A stretch of DNA of 64,000 bases from Evansella tamaricis. GTDB lineage: Bacteria; Bacillota; Bacilli; Bacillales; Salisediminibacteriaceae. Every line of letters starts with the position of its first letter. Position 1 is the first letter of the stretch. Of the stretch, positions 35,485-45,238 are shown one piece after another. The stretch is taken from assembly GCF_019042215.1 (NCBI RefSeq), contig NZ_JAHQCS010000178.1, positions 62,001 through 126,000 of the forward strand. Direction: 5' to 3'. The notes under the pieces were generated by a model. That model was given only the letters and a program-made list of their open reading frames with translations, ran no database searches and was not told where the DNA came from. Position numbers and translations under genes: made by a program.

Positions 35485-36372
35485 TTATTTTGTTTCCCAT
35501 TGCTCCTGTAATAAATCTGTTACAACACTGGCTATTATTTTTCCAGCTGTTTTTGGAGCGACTATCCCTGGTAAACCTAAGGCTAATAAAGCTTTTATAC
35601 CTCTTTTTTCCGCATAACGGAAATCAGTTCCCCCTGGTTTGGATGCTAAATCAACCACAAGTGTATGTGGCATCATCTTCGCTAAAACATTGACGGACAG
35701 TATTTTTGCCGGAATAGTGTTTATAACAATGTCTGCATGTTTTACTTTTTGTTCCAGTTCTTGGACAGGATATGCTGTTAAGTTGTTCTCAAAGGCCCTT
35801 GCCCTTAATTCTGGTTCATTTGCAACTACTTCCACTTTCGCTCCAAGATTTCTAAACGTCCTGGCTACTGTCATCCCTAATCTGCCAAATCCAGTTACGA
35901 TTACATTTGCATTATGAATAGTAATGTCTGTGTTTTGTATAACTAGCATGACAGTTCCTTCTGCTGTTGGTATGGAATTATATATAGCAACATCATCTCT
36001 CTCCACTAATTCCACGAGCTTACAATCATGATCCATTGCTAATTTCTTTAGGAAGGCTGTAGAGATACCAGTGTAAATGACCGTGCCGGCCGGAATTTCC
36101 TTTAGCCATTCTTCTGGTAACGTGATTTTTTCACCGGAAAAAATAGATTCAATTTCTCCCTCCTCAGACATGCCACTAACGGGTAAAATAATCCCATCAA
36201 TGGTTTTAGGATCGACAGAATGAAACGAATGTTTACTAGCACCAGCAAATCCATCATCTAATTGGTCGAACCCTATAAGCGAGACTTTCCCATCCAATTC
36301 TGATAATTTACGAATAACCTCTAGCTGTCTTGCATCTCCGCCAATAATGGCAATATGCATATCTGTTAACAA
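35485..36372 (-). CDS. dpaA: Dipicolinate synthase subunit A
   Basis: DpaA (SpoVFA) is the dehydrogenase-like subunit of dipicolinate synthase. The 295-residue protein has an N-terminal domain starting (L/M)LTDMHIAIIGGDARQ and a Rossmann motif VTGFGRLGMTVAR (near 155). The start is probably the TTG at 36372, four bases after GGGGAG, which gives the N-terminus seen in relatives. The ATG at 36360 is too far from that site. A sigma-K-like promoter lies about 75 bp upstream, as expected for mother-cell expression. Confidence 0.94.
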   Translation of the reverse strand: MLTDMHIAIIGGDARQLEVIRKLSELDGKVSLIGFDQLDDGFAGASKHSFHSVDPKTIDGIILPVSGMSEEGEIESIFSGEKITLPEEWLKEIPAGTVIYTGISTAFLKKLAMDHDCKLVELVERDDVAIYNSIPTAEGTVMLVIQNTDITIHNANVIVTGFGRLGMTVARTFRNLGAKVEVVANEPELRARAFENNLTAYPVQELEQKVKHADIVINTIPAKILSVNVLAKMMPHTLVVDLASKPGGTDFRYAEKRGIKALLALGLPGIVAPKTAGKIIASVVTDLLQEQWETK

Positions 36373-36441
36373 CGATCTCTCCCCTTTCTTGAGATTCATT
36401 TTATTTAAAGGGGACCACTGCTTGCGATGTGTAACTCATGA

Positions 36442-36469
36442 CATAGTATGTTACTCCCTCTTATCGTGT
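36442..36469 (-). promoter_or_regulatory. Probable sigma-K promoter of dpaAB
   Basis: Minus strand AC (36468-36469), 17 bp, CATACTATG (36442-36450). Same geometry as the cotE site in this window; the spoVF operon is a known sigma-K target. Confidence 0.5.
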
Positions 36470-36541
36470 GAAACGTGGACATCTTTTTTTTCAATAGAGC
36501 AGATAAGAAGGGAGAAATATCAGGAAATCTTACCGTAAATG

Positions 36542-36569
36542 AAAAAAACCAGGAAGATGTAAATCCTCC
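36542..36569 (-). terminator. Likely terminator of ymxH
   Basis: On the minus strand GGAGGAT pairs (one G-U) with ATCTTCC, a 4-nt loop, then TGG and seven T. About 90 bp past ymxH. Confidence 0.55.
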
Positions 36570-36656
36570 CAGCAGCAAAACCGATTGGTTCCAATTATAT
36601 TCCCAATGTTCCAAGTCCCTTTCCATTTTTCTCCCTAAAATGTAATACTTAAAATC

Positions 36657-36887
36657 CTAAACCTCGATAATAATCATATCCGTTCCGATCTTCTTGATCT
36701 GATTCCAGTAAACAGTCACTTCTTTATCCCGTTTCCCCATTCCAAACCATTTTAAAGTGGGAATAACAAATGCTTCAATCTGACCAGTTTTCTCATCTAT
36801 AATTAAATCAGTCTGTCCCAATACTCCTAAGCGTTCTCCCTTTTCATAATCAATAATTTCTTTATTACTTATCTCACTTAATCTCAT
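36657..36887 (-). CDS. ymxH: YlmC/YmxH family sporulation protein, PRC-barrel
   Basis: A 76-residue PRC-barrel protein. The start MRLSEISNKEIIDYEKGERLG and GVLGQTDLIIDEKTG are typical of the YlmC/YmxH group. The fold usually mediates protein or RNA contacts. Its role is unknown beyond association with sporulation genes. Position between mlpA and dpaA matches B. subtilis. Confidence 0.9.
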   Translation of the reverse strand: MRLSEISNKEIIDYEKGERLGVLGQTDLIIDEKTGQIEAFVIPTLKWFGMGKRDKEVTVYWNQIKKIGTDMIIIEV

Positions 36888-36921
36888 CGTTATCCCTCCT
36901 CATTACTATCATCGTATGATC

Positions 36922-36960
36922 AAAAAAAAAAAACATGCCCCCCTTCACAATAGGGGGCAT
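36922..36960 (-). terminator. Strong intrinsic terminator of mlpA
   Basis: ATGCCCCC (36935-36942) pairs with GGGGGCAT (36953-36960), followed on the minus strand by twelve T. Confidence 0.95.
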
Positions 36961-37029
36961 ACATTTTTTATGATTAGTTTATAACCGAGTCTGACCTTGC
37001 GATTTCATTATAGTTTACCTCTGGTACAG

Positions 37030-38274
37030 TTAGGATAAAACACCATTCGGCAGCTTACCATTTGGGCTGATGAGTGTTAAAGAGAAGTCTTTTGAAAAAA
37101 TCTGTTCCGTCGTTTCAGCGACTTTGTCCATCGTCACATTATCAATGGCTTCAATAATTTCATCTAATGTACGATGTCGTCCCAGTAACAACTCATTTTT
37201 CCCGTTTCTACTCATTCTGCTGTTTGTACTTTCAAGCCCTAGCATAAGGCTCCCTTTTAGTTGTTCCTTCCCGTTTTCCAATTCTTTTTCCGTCAAACCT
37301 GTTTCCTGAACATCTTTCACTGTATTCATTAAGATCTCGAACAATTCATCTAAATGTTTTTGAGCAGTCCCAGCATAAATGGTTAACATCCCCGTATCAT
37401 GAAAAGCAGAGTGATATGAGAAAACGGAATAGGCTAATCCCCTTTTTTCACGAACTTCTTGAAACAATCGGCTGCTCATACTCCCACCTAAAGTATTATT
37501 TAAAAGCACAAGATTGTAGATTTGTTCATCATGAAGGGGAAATCCTTCATAACCTATACATAAATGTGCCTGCTCGATCTCTTTTTTTCGTGCAATTCGG
37601 TCCGAATTAAACAAAGGTTTTTCAAAGGGCTTCGTTTTTTCTGGCCCTTTTTTCATTGGCGAAAACACATCCTCCACATACTTCACAAAGGATTCATCCA
37701 CATTCCCACAAATGGAGATTACCACATTATCTGCGTGATAGTATTGATCCATATATTCGAAGAGTGATTCAGGTGAGAATTGGGATAACGTCTCTTCCGT
37801 CCCTAAGATCGGATAACCTAGGGGATGCTCTCCGTAACTTGCTTTACTTAATAAATCATGGACGATATCATCAGGAGTATCTTCATACATTTTTATCTCT
37901 TCTAACACAACTCCCCTTTCCTTATCCAATTCATTTTTATCAAAAGTGGAGTGGAAATACATATCCGCCAATACATCCACCGCATGTTCTGCATGACTAT
38001 CCAGGACTTTTGCATAATAACAAGTGTACTCTTTTGAAGTAAATGCATTCACATGGCCTCCAATGGAGTCAAATGATTCTGCAATCTGCTGGGCTGACCT
38101 GGATTTGGTTCCTTTAAAAAACATATGCTCAAGAAAGTGGGAAACTCCATTTTCCTGTTTTGATTCAAATCGTGATCCTGTACCAATCCAAATGCCAATT
38201 GCCACAGAACGGACATTATGATTCGGTTCAAAGACAACACGTAATCCATTTTTTCCTACAAAGCGTTTTATCAC
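37030..38274 (-). CDS. mlpA: M16 zinc metallopeptidase MlpA (YmxG)
   Basis: A 414-residue processing-peptidase-like M16 protease with the inverted zinc motif HFLEH (46-50) and the ELDKERGVVLEEIKMYEDTP region supplying the third ligand. In B. subtilis it affects extracellular protease levels. The start is a GTG at 38274 giving (M)IKRFVGKNGL, placed six bases after AGGAGG. The ATG at 38292 lies upstream of that site and would add six residues that the family lacks. Probably co-transcribed with ylxY (40 bp gap). Confidence 0.93.
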   Translation of the reverse strand: MIKRFVGKNGLRVVFEPNHNVRSVAIGIWIGTGSRFESKQENGVSHFLEHMFFKGTKSRSAQQIAESFDSIGGHVNAFTSKEYTCYYAKVLDSHAEHAVDVLADMYFHSTFDKNELDKERGVVLEEIKMYEDTPDDIVHDLLSKASYGEHPLGYPILGTEETLSQFSPESLFEYMDQYYHADNVVISICGNVDESFVKYVEDVFSPMKKGPEKTKPFEKPLFNSDRIARKKEIEQAHLCIGYEGFPLHDEQIYNLVLLNNTLGGSMSSRLFQEVREKRGLAYSVFSYHSAFHDTGMLTIYAGTAQKHLDELFEILMNTVKDVQETGLTEKELENGKEQLKGSLMLGLESTNSRMSRNGKNELLLGRHRTLDEIIEAIDNVTMDKVAETTEQIFSKDFSLTLISPNGKLPNGVLS

Positions 38275-38314
38275 TGGTATCCTCCTATGCATCTGTCAAA
38301 ATCTGAACAAATAA

Positions 38315-39286
38315 CTATTCATTCGTTGTTGTAACCCGGGTCTCACTTAATACGTCACTAACTGTCCCTAATATATATCCCCTCTTTTTAATTCCTTCAA
38401 TCATGGGTTCTAGTCCATCTAACGTAGAAGATGTGGGATGCATTAAAACAAGAGAACCCCCATCAACCTCTTGTACAATACGATTAGCCATGGCGTTTGG
38501 CTCCGGTTTTCTCCAATCCACCGTATCAACGGTCCACAGAACGGTGTACATTCCAAGTTCCCTTGCCGTGTCTACCACTTCCTGGCGAAAACTTCCGCTT
38601 GGTGGTGCAAACCATTCTGGGGTGTGATCTAATGTGGCTTCAATTATGTGATTGGTTTTCTCTAACTCTTCCACTATTCTATCCCGTGAAAGACTTTTCA
38701 TATCAGGGTGGGAATATGCATGATTCCCAATTTCATGACCTTCTTCTACAATCATCTTAGCAAGATTTGGATTATTTTTCACCCATGAACCATCTAAGAA
38801 AAAAGTTGATTTAACATTATGTTCTTTCATTACCTTTAATATATCAGGAAGAAACTCATTCCCCCATGCCACATTGACCATAAGAGAAACCATCGGTTTA
38901 TCAGGATGTCCCCTGTAAATTGGTGCAGGGGGAAGATCCTTTAAAGTGATATTGGGAGGAATTTGATTAAACACCAGTCTCTCTTCTTGAAATTCCCCTA
39001 ATTGGGACATATTATTATAAGAACTTTCTATATCAACGGATAACCCATTATATCCAGGTATTGCCTTCCACACTTTATGAATATGAGCATCCTGTGCTTC
39101 CATTTCATAATTACTTTGTTTCGCCATTATTTCTAAATACAAAGGATCCTGCTCACTCATTACTGTCTTTGCATGATCCTGCAACTCATAAAGATATCCA
39201 GTCGTAATCGGATTTTGAATACTTGAAAACGATAAGATTAAAATGAATAGAAACGTCGTAAATTGAAGTACAAATTTCTTTATCAT
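38315..39286 (-). CDS. ylxY: YlxY, polysaccharide deacetylase-like sporulation protein
   Basis: A 323-residue NodB-fold protein with an N-terminal membrane anchor or signal (MIKKFVLQFTTFLFILILSF). The homology domain (about 125-310) includes STFFLDGSWV, HEIGNHAYSHPD and WTVDTVDWRKPEP. Family members remove acetyl groups from cell-wall glycans; activity of YlxY itself is unproven. I chose the ATG at 39286 with GGGGGG upstream. Lies between pnp and mlpA as in B. subtilis. Confidence 0.92.
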   Translation of the reverse strand: MIKKFVLQFTTFLFILILSFSSIQNPITTGYLYELQDHAKTVMSEQDPLYLEIMAKQSNYEMEAQDAHIHKVWKAIPGYNGLSVDIESSYNNMSQLGEFQEERLVFNQIPPNITLKDLPPAPIYRGHPDKPMVSLMVNVAWGNEFLPDILKVMKEHNVKSTFFLDGSWVKNNPNLAKMIVEEGHEIGNHAYSHPDMKSLSRDRIVEELEKTNHIIEATLDHTPEWFAPPSGSFRQEVVDTARELGMYTVLWTVDTVDWRKPEPNAMANRIVQEVDGGSLVLMHPTSSTLDGLEPMIEGIKKRGYILGTVSDVLSETRVTTTNE

Positions 39287-39412
39287 CCACTGTCCCCCCT
39301 CATCAATAAAAATATGCAAAGGATGGACAAGGTAGAACGTCTATAGGCTTTTCTGTAAAGACACAACTTGGATGATACCTATTCATATATGTACAAAACC
39401 TCTTTGACTTCG

Positions 39413-39435
39413 CTTGGTACTTCCGAAGTGCCAAG
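39413..39435. repeat. Short hairpin, relic of the 1087-type repeat
   Basis: CTTGGTACTTC and GAAGTGCCAAG are near-perfect inverse complements around one base. The flanking TCTTTGACTTC and ACTTCCGAAGTGCC also occur in the units at 1087 and 1399, so this is probably a fragment of that family. Confidence 0.5.
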
Positions 39436-39464
39436 CATCCACTAGATACCTGAAACTAGGAAAA

Positions 39465-39493
39465 ATTTTAAAAAGACTGGGAAGATCCCAGTC
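39465..39493 (-). terminator. Intrinsic terminator of pnp
   Basis: GACTGGG (39475-39481) pairs with CCCAGTC (39487-39493), directly at the pnp stop, then TTTTTAAAATTTTT on the minus strand. Confidence 0.9.
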
Positions 39494-41593
39494 TTATCGG
39501 CTACTATTTTCTTCCGGTAACAATGCTTTTCTTGAAAGATTTACACGGCCTTGGTTATCGATCTCAGTGACTTTTACCATTATTTCATCACCAATGGAAA
39601 CCACATCCTCCACCTTATTCACGCGTTCCTTAGCAAGCTGTGAAATGTGTACAAGACCATCTTTCCCTTTAAATAATTCCACAAAACAACCAAACTTCTC
39701 AATCCGCTTTACTTTCCCTAAGTAGGTTTGTCCCACTTCCACTTCACGAATAATATCTTCGATGATTTGTTTAGCTTTTAAGTTCATCTCTTGCTCTGTG
39801 GAGCCAATATAAACTGTTCCATCTTGTTCAATATCAATCTTAACACCAGTATCTTCAATGATTTGGTTAATCATTTTCCCGCTAGGTCCAATAACGTCAC
39901 GGATTTTATCTGGGTTGATTTTCATTGTGAGGATCTTAGGAGCATATTGACTTAATTCTTTTCGATGCTCCGGAATTGCTGATAGCATGCTCTCTAAAAT
40001 CTTTAAGCGCCCATCTTTAGCTTGTGCCAATGCTTGTTCTAAGATTTCCTGATTTATTCCAGCAATCTTTATATCCATTTGAATTGCTGTTATCCCCTTC
40101 GAAGTACCGGCGACTTTAAAGTCCATATCACCAAGGGCATCTTCCATTCCTTGGATGTCTGTAAGTACCGTCACGTCCTCTTCGTGTTTTACCAGTCCCA
40201 TTGCAATTCCTGCAACTGGTGCTTTAATTGGAACTCCTGCTGCCATCATTGCAAGTGTACTAGCACAAATACTGGCTTGGGAAGTGGAGCCATTTGACTC
40301 CAAAACTTCAGATACTAGACGAATAGTGTAAGGGAAATCATTCTCTGAAGGAATAACCTGTTCTAATGCTCTTTCCCCTAGGGCACCATGTCCGATCTCA
40401 CGGCGGCCAGGACCACGGATTGGTCCAGTTTCACCGACACTAAAGAGTGGGAAATTATAATGATGCATGAATCTTTTTGACTCTTCAATACCAAGCCCAT
40501 CTAAGATCTGAACATCTCCTAATGCACCTAATGTACAAATACTGAGTGCTTGTGTTTGACCACGGGTAAACAGTCCAGAACCGTGAGTTCTAGGCAGAAC
40601 ATCTACTTCAGATGCTAACTGACGGATCTCATCAGGCTTTCTTCCATCAGGGCGAATTTTATCCTTTGTAATTAAAACACGAACCGTTTCTTTAAAGAGC
40701 TTGTCCATAACTTCTTTCGCTTCAGAAGAACGATCCTCTTCTTCTGTCACATACTCTTCCACAACACGGTCAATTACTTCTTTAACAGCAGCATCTCTTG
40801 CATGTTTTTCTTCCACTAAAGCAGCCGTCTTTAATTCGTCCATTACTTTTCCACGTAGTTCTGCTTCAAGGTCAGGATCAACTTGCTTTAATTTCACTTC
40901 CATTTTTTCCTTGCCAACTTTGGCAACAACTTCCTCTTGGAAAGCAATTATTTTCTTAATTTCTTCATGACCGTACATGATCGCTTCAAGGATTGTTTCT
41001 TCCGTTACTTCCTCTGCACCAGCTTCCACCATGTTGATTGCATCCTTTGTTCCTGCAACAACAAGGTTGACATCACTTTGATCTAACTGACTCGGTGTAG
41101 GATTAATCATAAATTCTCCATTGATTCTCCCTACTGTCACCCCTGCAATTGGTCCAGAGAAAGGAATATCTGATATGGATAGGGCAAGGGATGAACCTAC
41201 CATTGCCGCCATTTCAGAAGTGGCATCCTGATCATTACTCATGACAATACTGATTACTTGTACATCATTTCTGAATCCGTCAGGGAAAAGTGGACGAATT
41301 GGACGGTCAATTAAACGGCTTGTCAATACAGCGTGATCGCTTGGTCGTCCTTCCCGCTTAATGAACCCCCCAGGAATTTTCCCGGCAGCATAAAGACGTT
41401 CTTCGTAGTTCACAGTTAAAGGGAAAAATGGTAAATCTTTTGGTTCTTTCGAAGCTGTTGCTGTAGATAAAACCGCTGTATCACCATAGCGGACTAAAAC
41501 TGCTCCATTAGCCTGTTTCGCCAATTGACCGACTTCAAATGTCAATGTTCGACCGGCCCACTCCATTGAAAATGATTGTTTTTCTTGTTTCAT
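39494..41593 (-). CDS. pnp: Polyribonucleotide nucleotidyltransferase (PNPase)
   Basis: PNPase degrades RNA phosphorolytically 3' to 5'. The 699-residue protein has two RNase PH-like domains (about 1-210 and 315-540) joined by a helical domain, then KH (about 553-615, [15 protein letters not shown]) and S1 (about 620-690, [15 protein letters not shown]). The second core contains the catalytic-site block [18 protein letters not shown]. It lies downstream of rpsO but is separated by the rpsO terminator, so it needs read-through or a promoter in 41594-41914. Confidence 0.98.
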   Translation of the reverse strand: MKQEKQSFSMEWAGRTLTFEVGQLAKQANGAVLVRYGDTAVLSTATASKEPKDLPFFPLTVNYEERLYAAGKIPGGFIKREGRPSDHAVLTSRLIDRPIRPLFPDGFRNDVQVISIVMSNDQDATSEMAAMVGSSLALSISDIPFSGPIAGVTVGRINGEFMINPTPSQLDQSDVNLVVAGTKDAINMVEAGAEEVTEETILEAIMYGHEEIKKIIAFQEEVVAKVGKEKMEVKLKQVDPDLEAELRGKVMDELKTAALVEEKHARDAAVKEVIDRVVEEYVTEEEDRSSEAKEVMDKLFKETVRVLITKDKIRPDGRKPDEIRQLASEVDVLPRTHGSGLFTRGQTQALSICTLGALGDVQILDGLGIEESKRFMHHYNFPLFSVGETGPIRGPGRREIGHGALGERALEQVIPSENDFPYTIRLVSEVLESNGSTSQASICASTLAMMAAGVPIKAPVAGIAMGLVKHEEDVTVLTDIQGMEDALGDMDFKVAGTSKGITAIQMDIKIAGINQEILEQALAQAKDGRLKILESMLSAIPEHRKELSQYAPKILTMKINPDKIRDVIGPSGKMINQIIEDTGVKIDIEQDGTVYIGSTEQEMNLKAKQIIEDIIREVEVGQTYLGKVKRIEKFGCFVELFKGKDGLVHISQLAKERVNKVEDVVSIGDEIMVKVTEIDNQGRVNLSRKALLPEENSSR

Positions 41594-41914
41594 TTACGAG
41601 TACCCCTCTCGTCCTTTTAATCTTTTCTTATTATAATCATTGTTGGCTTAATTTTATGTACTAAACATGTTGTCATTAGAATTTTGGAAAAATTTCATTT
41701 AACGGAAGGAAAGTTGTTCCATTTTGTACCCTAACATTTATCATAACAAAAAATAGTAGAAGATGAAATACTTCCCGTTAGGTTACCTATGATTTGTCAC
41801 TTTACAGCTTGGTTTTCCACAAAAAGAAACCCGGCAATGCCGAGTAACAGTTAGTTATAGTATTATTCTAATACACAGTAACTAGATGTAATACGACATT
41901 ACAACAAATTTAGA
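41594..41914. other. Gene-free pnp leader region
   Basis: No gene is seen. A short stem CGGCA/TGCCG (41832-41842) before a T-rich run on the minus strand may be a weak second terminator after rpsO. Several TATGAT/TAAAAT-like boxes exist but none has a convincing -35. Confidence 0.35.
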
Positions 41915-41941
41915 ATCAGAAAAAAGCGGGATTTCTCCCGC
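41915..41941 (-). terminator. Intrinsic terminator of rpsO
   Basis: GCGGGA (41926-41931) pairs with TCCCGC (41936-41941), then a T run on the minus strand; ten bases past the stop. Confidence 0.9.
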
Positions 41942-41951
41942 TTTTCCTTAA

Positions 41952-42221
41952 TTATCGACGTAGTCCTAAACGATCGATGAGCTGACGGTAACGAGTAACA
42001 TCTTTATTACGTAGATACGTAAGCAGGTTACGACGTTGACCTACCATTTTCAAAAGACCACGACGTGAGTGGTGATCCTTCTTATGTGTACGTAAGTGAT
42101 CGTTAAGTGTATTAATTTGCTCCGTTAGGATAGCTACTTGAACTTCTGGAGACCCAGTATCACTTTCATGAGTTTTGTACTCTTGAATGATCTCATTTTT
42201 ACGTTCTTGTGTTAATGCCAT
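41952..42221 (-). CDS. rpsO: 30S ribosomal protein S15
   Basis: S15 binds the central domain of 16S rRNA early in 30S assembly. The 89-residue protein starts [20 protein letters not shown] and keeps the [22 protein letters not shown]-binding helix-loop region (near 42-60). The ATG at 42221 has AAGGAGGTGG upstream. The longer in-frame extension to 42401 is leader sequence. The leader of about 80 nt may fold around AACG/CGTT arms and could bind S15 itself, as in related Bacilli (inference). Confidence 0.98.
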   Translation of the reverse strand: MALTQERKNEIIQEYKTHESDTGSPEVQVAILTEQINTLNDHLRTHKKDHHSRRGLLKMVGQRRNLLTYLRNKDVTRYRQLIDRLGLRR

Positions 42222-42308
42222 CCGATCCACCTCCTTCATTAAAATCCCCATGTGCCAAGCGAACGTTGGTGATTCGTTACGCCGAGCAATGGTTGTTGAA
42301 CAATAGTT

Positions 42309-42337
42309 ATCATACCTGTTTTTTAACATTATTTCAA
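42309..42337 (-). promoter_or_regulatory. Sigma-A promoter of rpsO
   Basis: Minus strand TTGAAA (42332-42337), 17-bp spacer, TATGAT (42309-42314). It lies just past the ribF stop. Confidence 0.7.
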
Positions 42338-42360
42338 GTCTTACTTGTAAAAAGATATTT

Positions 42361-43299
42361 TTACTCCGAAGTTTGAAAGAAATACTTCGCATTAAAGACA
42401 TCTTTTTTCAATTGGTTTACTAAATCGTTAACACTTTCAAACTTTACTTCATTTCTCATCTTTTGAATCCACTGGATCTTCACTTTTTGACCATATATGT
42501 CTTTAGAATAGTTTAAAATGTGGACTTCTATTGTCAGGTCCATTTTATTTTTATCATGAAAGGTTGGTTTGTAGCCAACATTACAAACCGCTGGTAACCA
42601 TTGATTGTTTATTTGGATTTTAACAATATAAACACCATTATCTGGAATGAATGTCTGATTTGTAGAGGCAATATTTGCTGTTGGGAAACCAATTTGCCTT
42701 CCCCTTTGTTCTCCTTCCACAACAACTCCATCTGTTTCGTAGTACCTGCCTAAAAAATTTGTAACCTTATCCAAGTTTCCAACGGAAAGTGCTTTCCTGA
42801 TACTAGTGGAACTGATTTTTTCACCATTTTCCTCCACCTTTCCCACGATGGTGTAGGTTAGTTTGTTCCTGGAATGAAACGGTAAAGTTTCCATCGTCCC
42901 TTTCCCTAATCTTCCATAGGAATAGTCGAATCCTGCGACAACATGTTTAATATTAAAATCAATTAAATAACGATCCACAAACTGTTGTGGATTCAGATCC
43001 GAAAAATCTTCATTAAATTCGATGATGATCAAATAATCAATTTCTAACTGAAACATTAATTCTTCCTTTTTATTTAAAGAAGTTAAGTAATTAACTTTTT
43101 TTTCCTTTCGAAGGACTTCCTTTGGATGTGGAAAAAATGTCATTACTCCACATTTCAATTGGCGCTTCATCGCTTCTTTTTTTGCAGTTAAAATAACTTC
43201 CTTATGCCCTTTATGGACCCCATCAAAAAATCCTAATGCGATAACCATTTCCGGAAAGTCAATTTTGGCATGGGGATGTTTTATTCGTATTGTTTTCAA
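42361..43299 (-). CDS. ribF: Bifunctional riboflavin kinase / FAD synthetase
   Basis: Converts riboflavin to FMN and FMN to FAD (named ribC in B. subtilis). The 312-residue protein has an N-terminal nucleotidyltransferase domain with [10 protein letters not shown] (23-32) and SSTSIRKAL (near 158), and a C-terminal flavokinase domain (from about 183) with [11 protein letters not shown]. The start codon is TTG (TTG AAA ACA) after GAGGTGG. The gene is 35 bp past truB, ending the rimP-to-ribF operon. Confidence 0.96.
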   Translation of the reverse strand: MKTIRIKHPHAKIDFPEMVIALGFFDGVHKGHKEVILTAKKEAMKRQLKCGVMTFFPHPKEVLRKEKKVNYLTSLNKKEELMFQLEIDYLIIIEFNEDFSDLNPQQFVDRYLIDFNIKHVVAGFDYSYGRLGKGTMETLPFHSRNKLTYTIVGKVEENGEKISSTSIRKALSVGNLDKVTNFLGRYYETDGVVVEGEQRGRQIGFPTANIASTNQTFIPDNGVYIVKIQINNQWLPAVCNVGYKPTFHDKNKMDLTIEVHILNYSKDIYGQKVKIQWIQKMRNEVKFESVNDLVNQLKKDVFNAKYFFQTSE

Positions 43300-43334
43300 T
43301 TATGCCACCTCTATCTACCCTACAATTCATGGAA

Positions 43335-44246
43335 TTAATGGTTTGTTTTTAGCATTTTAGCCGGTTTCATCATCCCAATCCGCTTGGGGTGTGTTTGATA
43401 TAATGCTAAACATTCCCCTTGTTGATTATACAGAGCAACAGGGGATTCGTCTATTAATTGGGGTAGTATAGCTCCATTCATAATTTTATTTTCTGTTGAT
43501 TCATCCACTACTGTTTTCGGATAATTGGAGAGGGATTCTTCAATTGAAACTAAACATCCAGCCAACTCATTTACTGACATATCCTTTAATTGGTTCAATG
43601 TAACACATTGATCCTTCATAAACCTTCCAGAAATAGTTCGAGTTAAGTCAGACATATGTGCCGGGTAACCGAGCATTTCTCCAATTGTCACGGATAAAGT
43701 TCGAACATACGTTCCTTTGCTGCAATGCACTTGAAACCGAAAACTCACTTGTCCATTTTCTTTTTTAATTACTTTTGATTCAAGGGTAAGGCCGTAAATA
43801 GTTACTTGCCGCTGTGGACGTTCAACAGTTATTCCCTCTCGAGCATATTCATATAATCGTTTCCCATTCACTTTCACAGCAGAAAACATAGGGGGTATTT
43901 GAGTAATCTCCCCTGTGAGTTGAGAAAAGACCTCTTCTACTTCCTCTTCGGTGATTACATTTGTCACTTTTTTCTCTGAAATAACCTCACCTGAGGCATC
44001 TTCTGTCGTAGTGGATGTTCCAAGAGTTACTTCTCCCACATATGTCTTACTGTCAGCAGTTAAGTATTCCACAATTTTAGTTGCCCTTCCAAAACAGACA
44101 GGAAGGACCCCATCCACATCTGGATCCAAGGTGCCGGTATGACCGGCCTTTTTTGTTTTAAAAATTTTCTTCACTTCTTGAACGGCTGCAAACGATGTCA
44201 TTCCCCGAGGTTTCCACAACAGTAAAACACCTGTTACCTCACTCAA
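43335..44246 (-). CDS. truB: tRNA pseudouridine(55) synthase
   Basis: TruB makes pseudouridine 55 in the T-loop of tRNAs. The 303-residue protein has the catalytic aspartate D41 in GTLDPDVDGVLP, with the HTG preceding it, and FRFQVHCSKGTYVRTL later. The start is a TTG (TTG AGT GAG) with AGGTGAG upstream. Between it and rbfA lies a ~290-bp repeat element, while the gap in relatives is short, so its expression depends on read-through of that element. Confidence 0.96.
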   Translation of the reverse strand: MSEVTGVLLLWKPRGMTSFAAVQEVKKIFKTKKAGHTGTLDPDVDGVLPVCFGRATKIVEYLTADSKTYVGEVTLGTSTTTEDASGEVISEKKVTNVITEEEVEEVFSQLTGEITQIPPMFSAVKVNGKRLYEYAREGITVERPQRQVTIYGLTLESKVIKKENGQVSFRFQVHCSKGTYVRTLSVTIGEMLGYPAHMSDLTRTISGRFMKDQCVTLNQLKDMSVNELAGCLVSIEESLSNYPKTVVDESTENKIMNGAILPQLIDESPVALYNQQGECLALYQTHPKRIGMMKPAKMLKTNH

Positions 44247-44277
44247 ATCAGCTCACCTACTTTAATATGTATACTCA

Positions 44278-44569
44278 AAAGAGGCTGGGACAAAAGTGTT
44301 TTAATCAATGAAAAATCCAAGCAATCATTAGCTACGGAAATATACTTCGCTTTTACCACAGGCACAAGTGCGACATCCGTTCTTGCTTCACTTCGTTCGC
44401 AGTCACGGTGTCTTCTTTGCCGCGGGCGGCTGGTGAGCCTCCTCGTGCATACGCACTGTGGGGTCTCACCCCTGCCTTTCATCCCGCAGGAACGAGCGTC
44501 TACTTCCTTGCTATGATTGTATGTTGTTCGGATTTTCGATTAAACACTTTAGTTATGTCCCAGCCTCTT
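44278..44569. mobile_element. Composite repeat: inverted-end element carrying a GC-rich insert
   Basis: The two ends match the element at 31255-31406 in reverse orientation: left AGAGGCTGGGACAAAAG with TTTTAATCAATGAAAAATCC and GGAAATATACTTCGCTTT, right TTGTTCGGATTTTC with ACTTTAGTTATGTCCCAGCC. Between them, about 44355-44515 replaces a few bases with ~160 bp containing CCGCGGGCGG, GAGCCTCCTCG, GGGGTCTCACCCC and CCCGCAGGA, the core of the 188-bp elements. It ends five bases before the rbfA stop codon. Confidence 0.7.
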
Positions 44570-44574
44570 CAGAG

Positions 44575-44922
44575 CTATTTATCGTCATTTAATTTTCTTA
44601 GCAATTCTTCAATACGGTTGCCTCGCTCGATGCTCTCGTCAAATTTAAACTCCAATTCGGGTGTTTTACGGAGCTGAATTCGTTTGCCTATTTCAGAACG
44701 AACAAATCCCTTCGCTTTTCTTAAGCCTTCAAGAGTTTTAGATCGCTGGTCTTCTTCACCGTATACTGTAATAAATGCAGTAGCCTGTTGTAAGTCACCT
44801 GTCACTTCCACAGCAGTTACAGTTATAAAGCCGATACGTGGGTCTTTTATTTCCCGTTGAATAATATCAGTTAGTTCTTTTTTTATTTGTTCCCCCACAC
44901 GATTGGCGCGAACATTACTCAT
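44575..44922 (-). CDS. rbfA: 30S ribosome-binding factor A
   Basis: RbfA is a KH-fold assembly factor that helps mature the 5' end of 16S rRNA and aids cold growth. The 115-residue protein starts [20 protein letters not shown] and has the KH-like AxG-type kink near [15 protein letters not shown]. The start at 44922 follows AGGGGTG; the GTG at 44931 lies in the ribosome site. The repeat element lies right after its stop. Confidence 0.95.
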   Translation of the reverse strand: MSNVRANRVGEQIKKELTDIIQREIKDPRIGFITVTAVEVTGDLQQATAFITVYGEEDQRSKTLEGLRKAKGFVRSEIGKRIQLRKTPELEFKFDESIERGNRIEELLRKLNDDK

Positions 44923-44956
44923 ATACAACACCCCTATCGATGAATAGATCTATCCT

Positions 44957-45238
44957 CTATAACCACTCCCAAGTGACACCTGTCACTTCCAAATCAGAAT
45001 GATTATCGATGATAGTAAACGCTCTTTTCAGTTCTTTTTCAACCTGTAACTTTGATGTTCCAACACAAACCATTGTCCATTCCGTCCGTTGCCAAACATC
45101 CTGATGATTAGATTCAATGATGGAGACATTATATTTTTGCCTCACTCGCGTACCGATACTTTTTAAAACGGATCGTTTGTCTTTAAGGGACTGTGCATCA
45201 AACACAATCCCCTCCACGATCATTGTACCTATAATCAA
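44957..45238 (-). CDS. ylxP: YlxP, DUF503 protein
   Basis: A 93-residue DUF503 protein with the ferredoxin-like start (M)[20 protein letters not shown]. YlxP homologues associate with ribosome maturation near RbfA; the function is unsettled. Its TTG start overlaps the infB stop (TTGA), so it is translationally coupled to infB. Confidence 0.9.
   Translation of the reverse strand: MIIGTMIVEGIVFDAQSLKDKRSVLKSIGTRVRQKYNVSIIESNHQDVWQRTEWTMVCVGTSKLQVEKELKRAFTIIDNHSDLEVTGVTWEWL

Noticed and set aside
36405-36626. 73-codon minus-strand frame between dpaA and ymxH
   Set aside because: It covers the dpaA promoter and the ymxH terminator, and the protein has no family resemblance.
44243-44482. 79-codon minus-strand frame in the rbfA-truB gap
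   Set aside because: It lies wholly in the composite repeat element, so it is open by composition.
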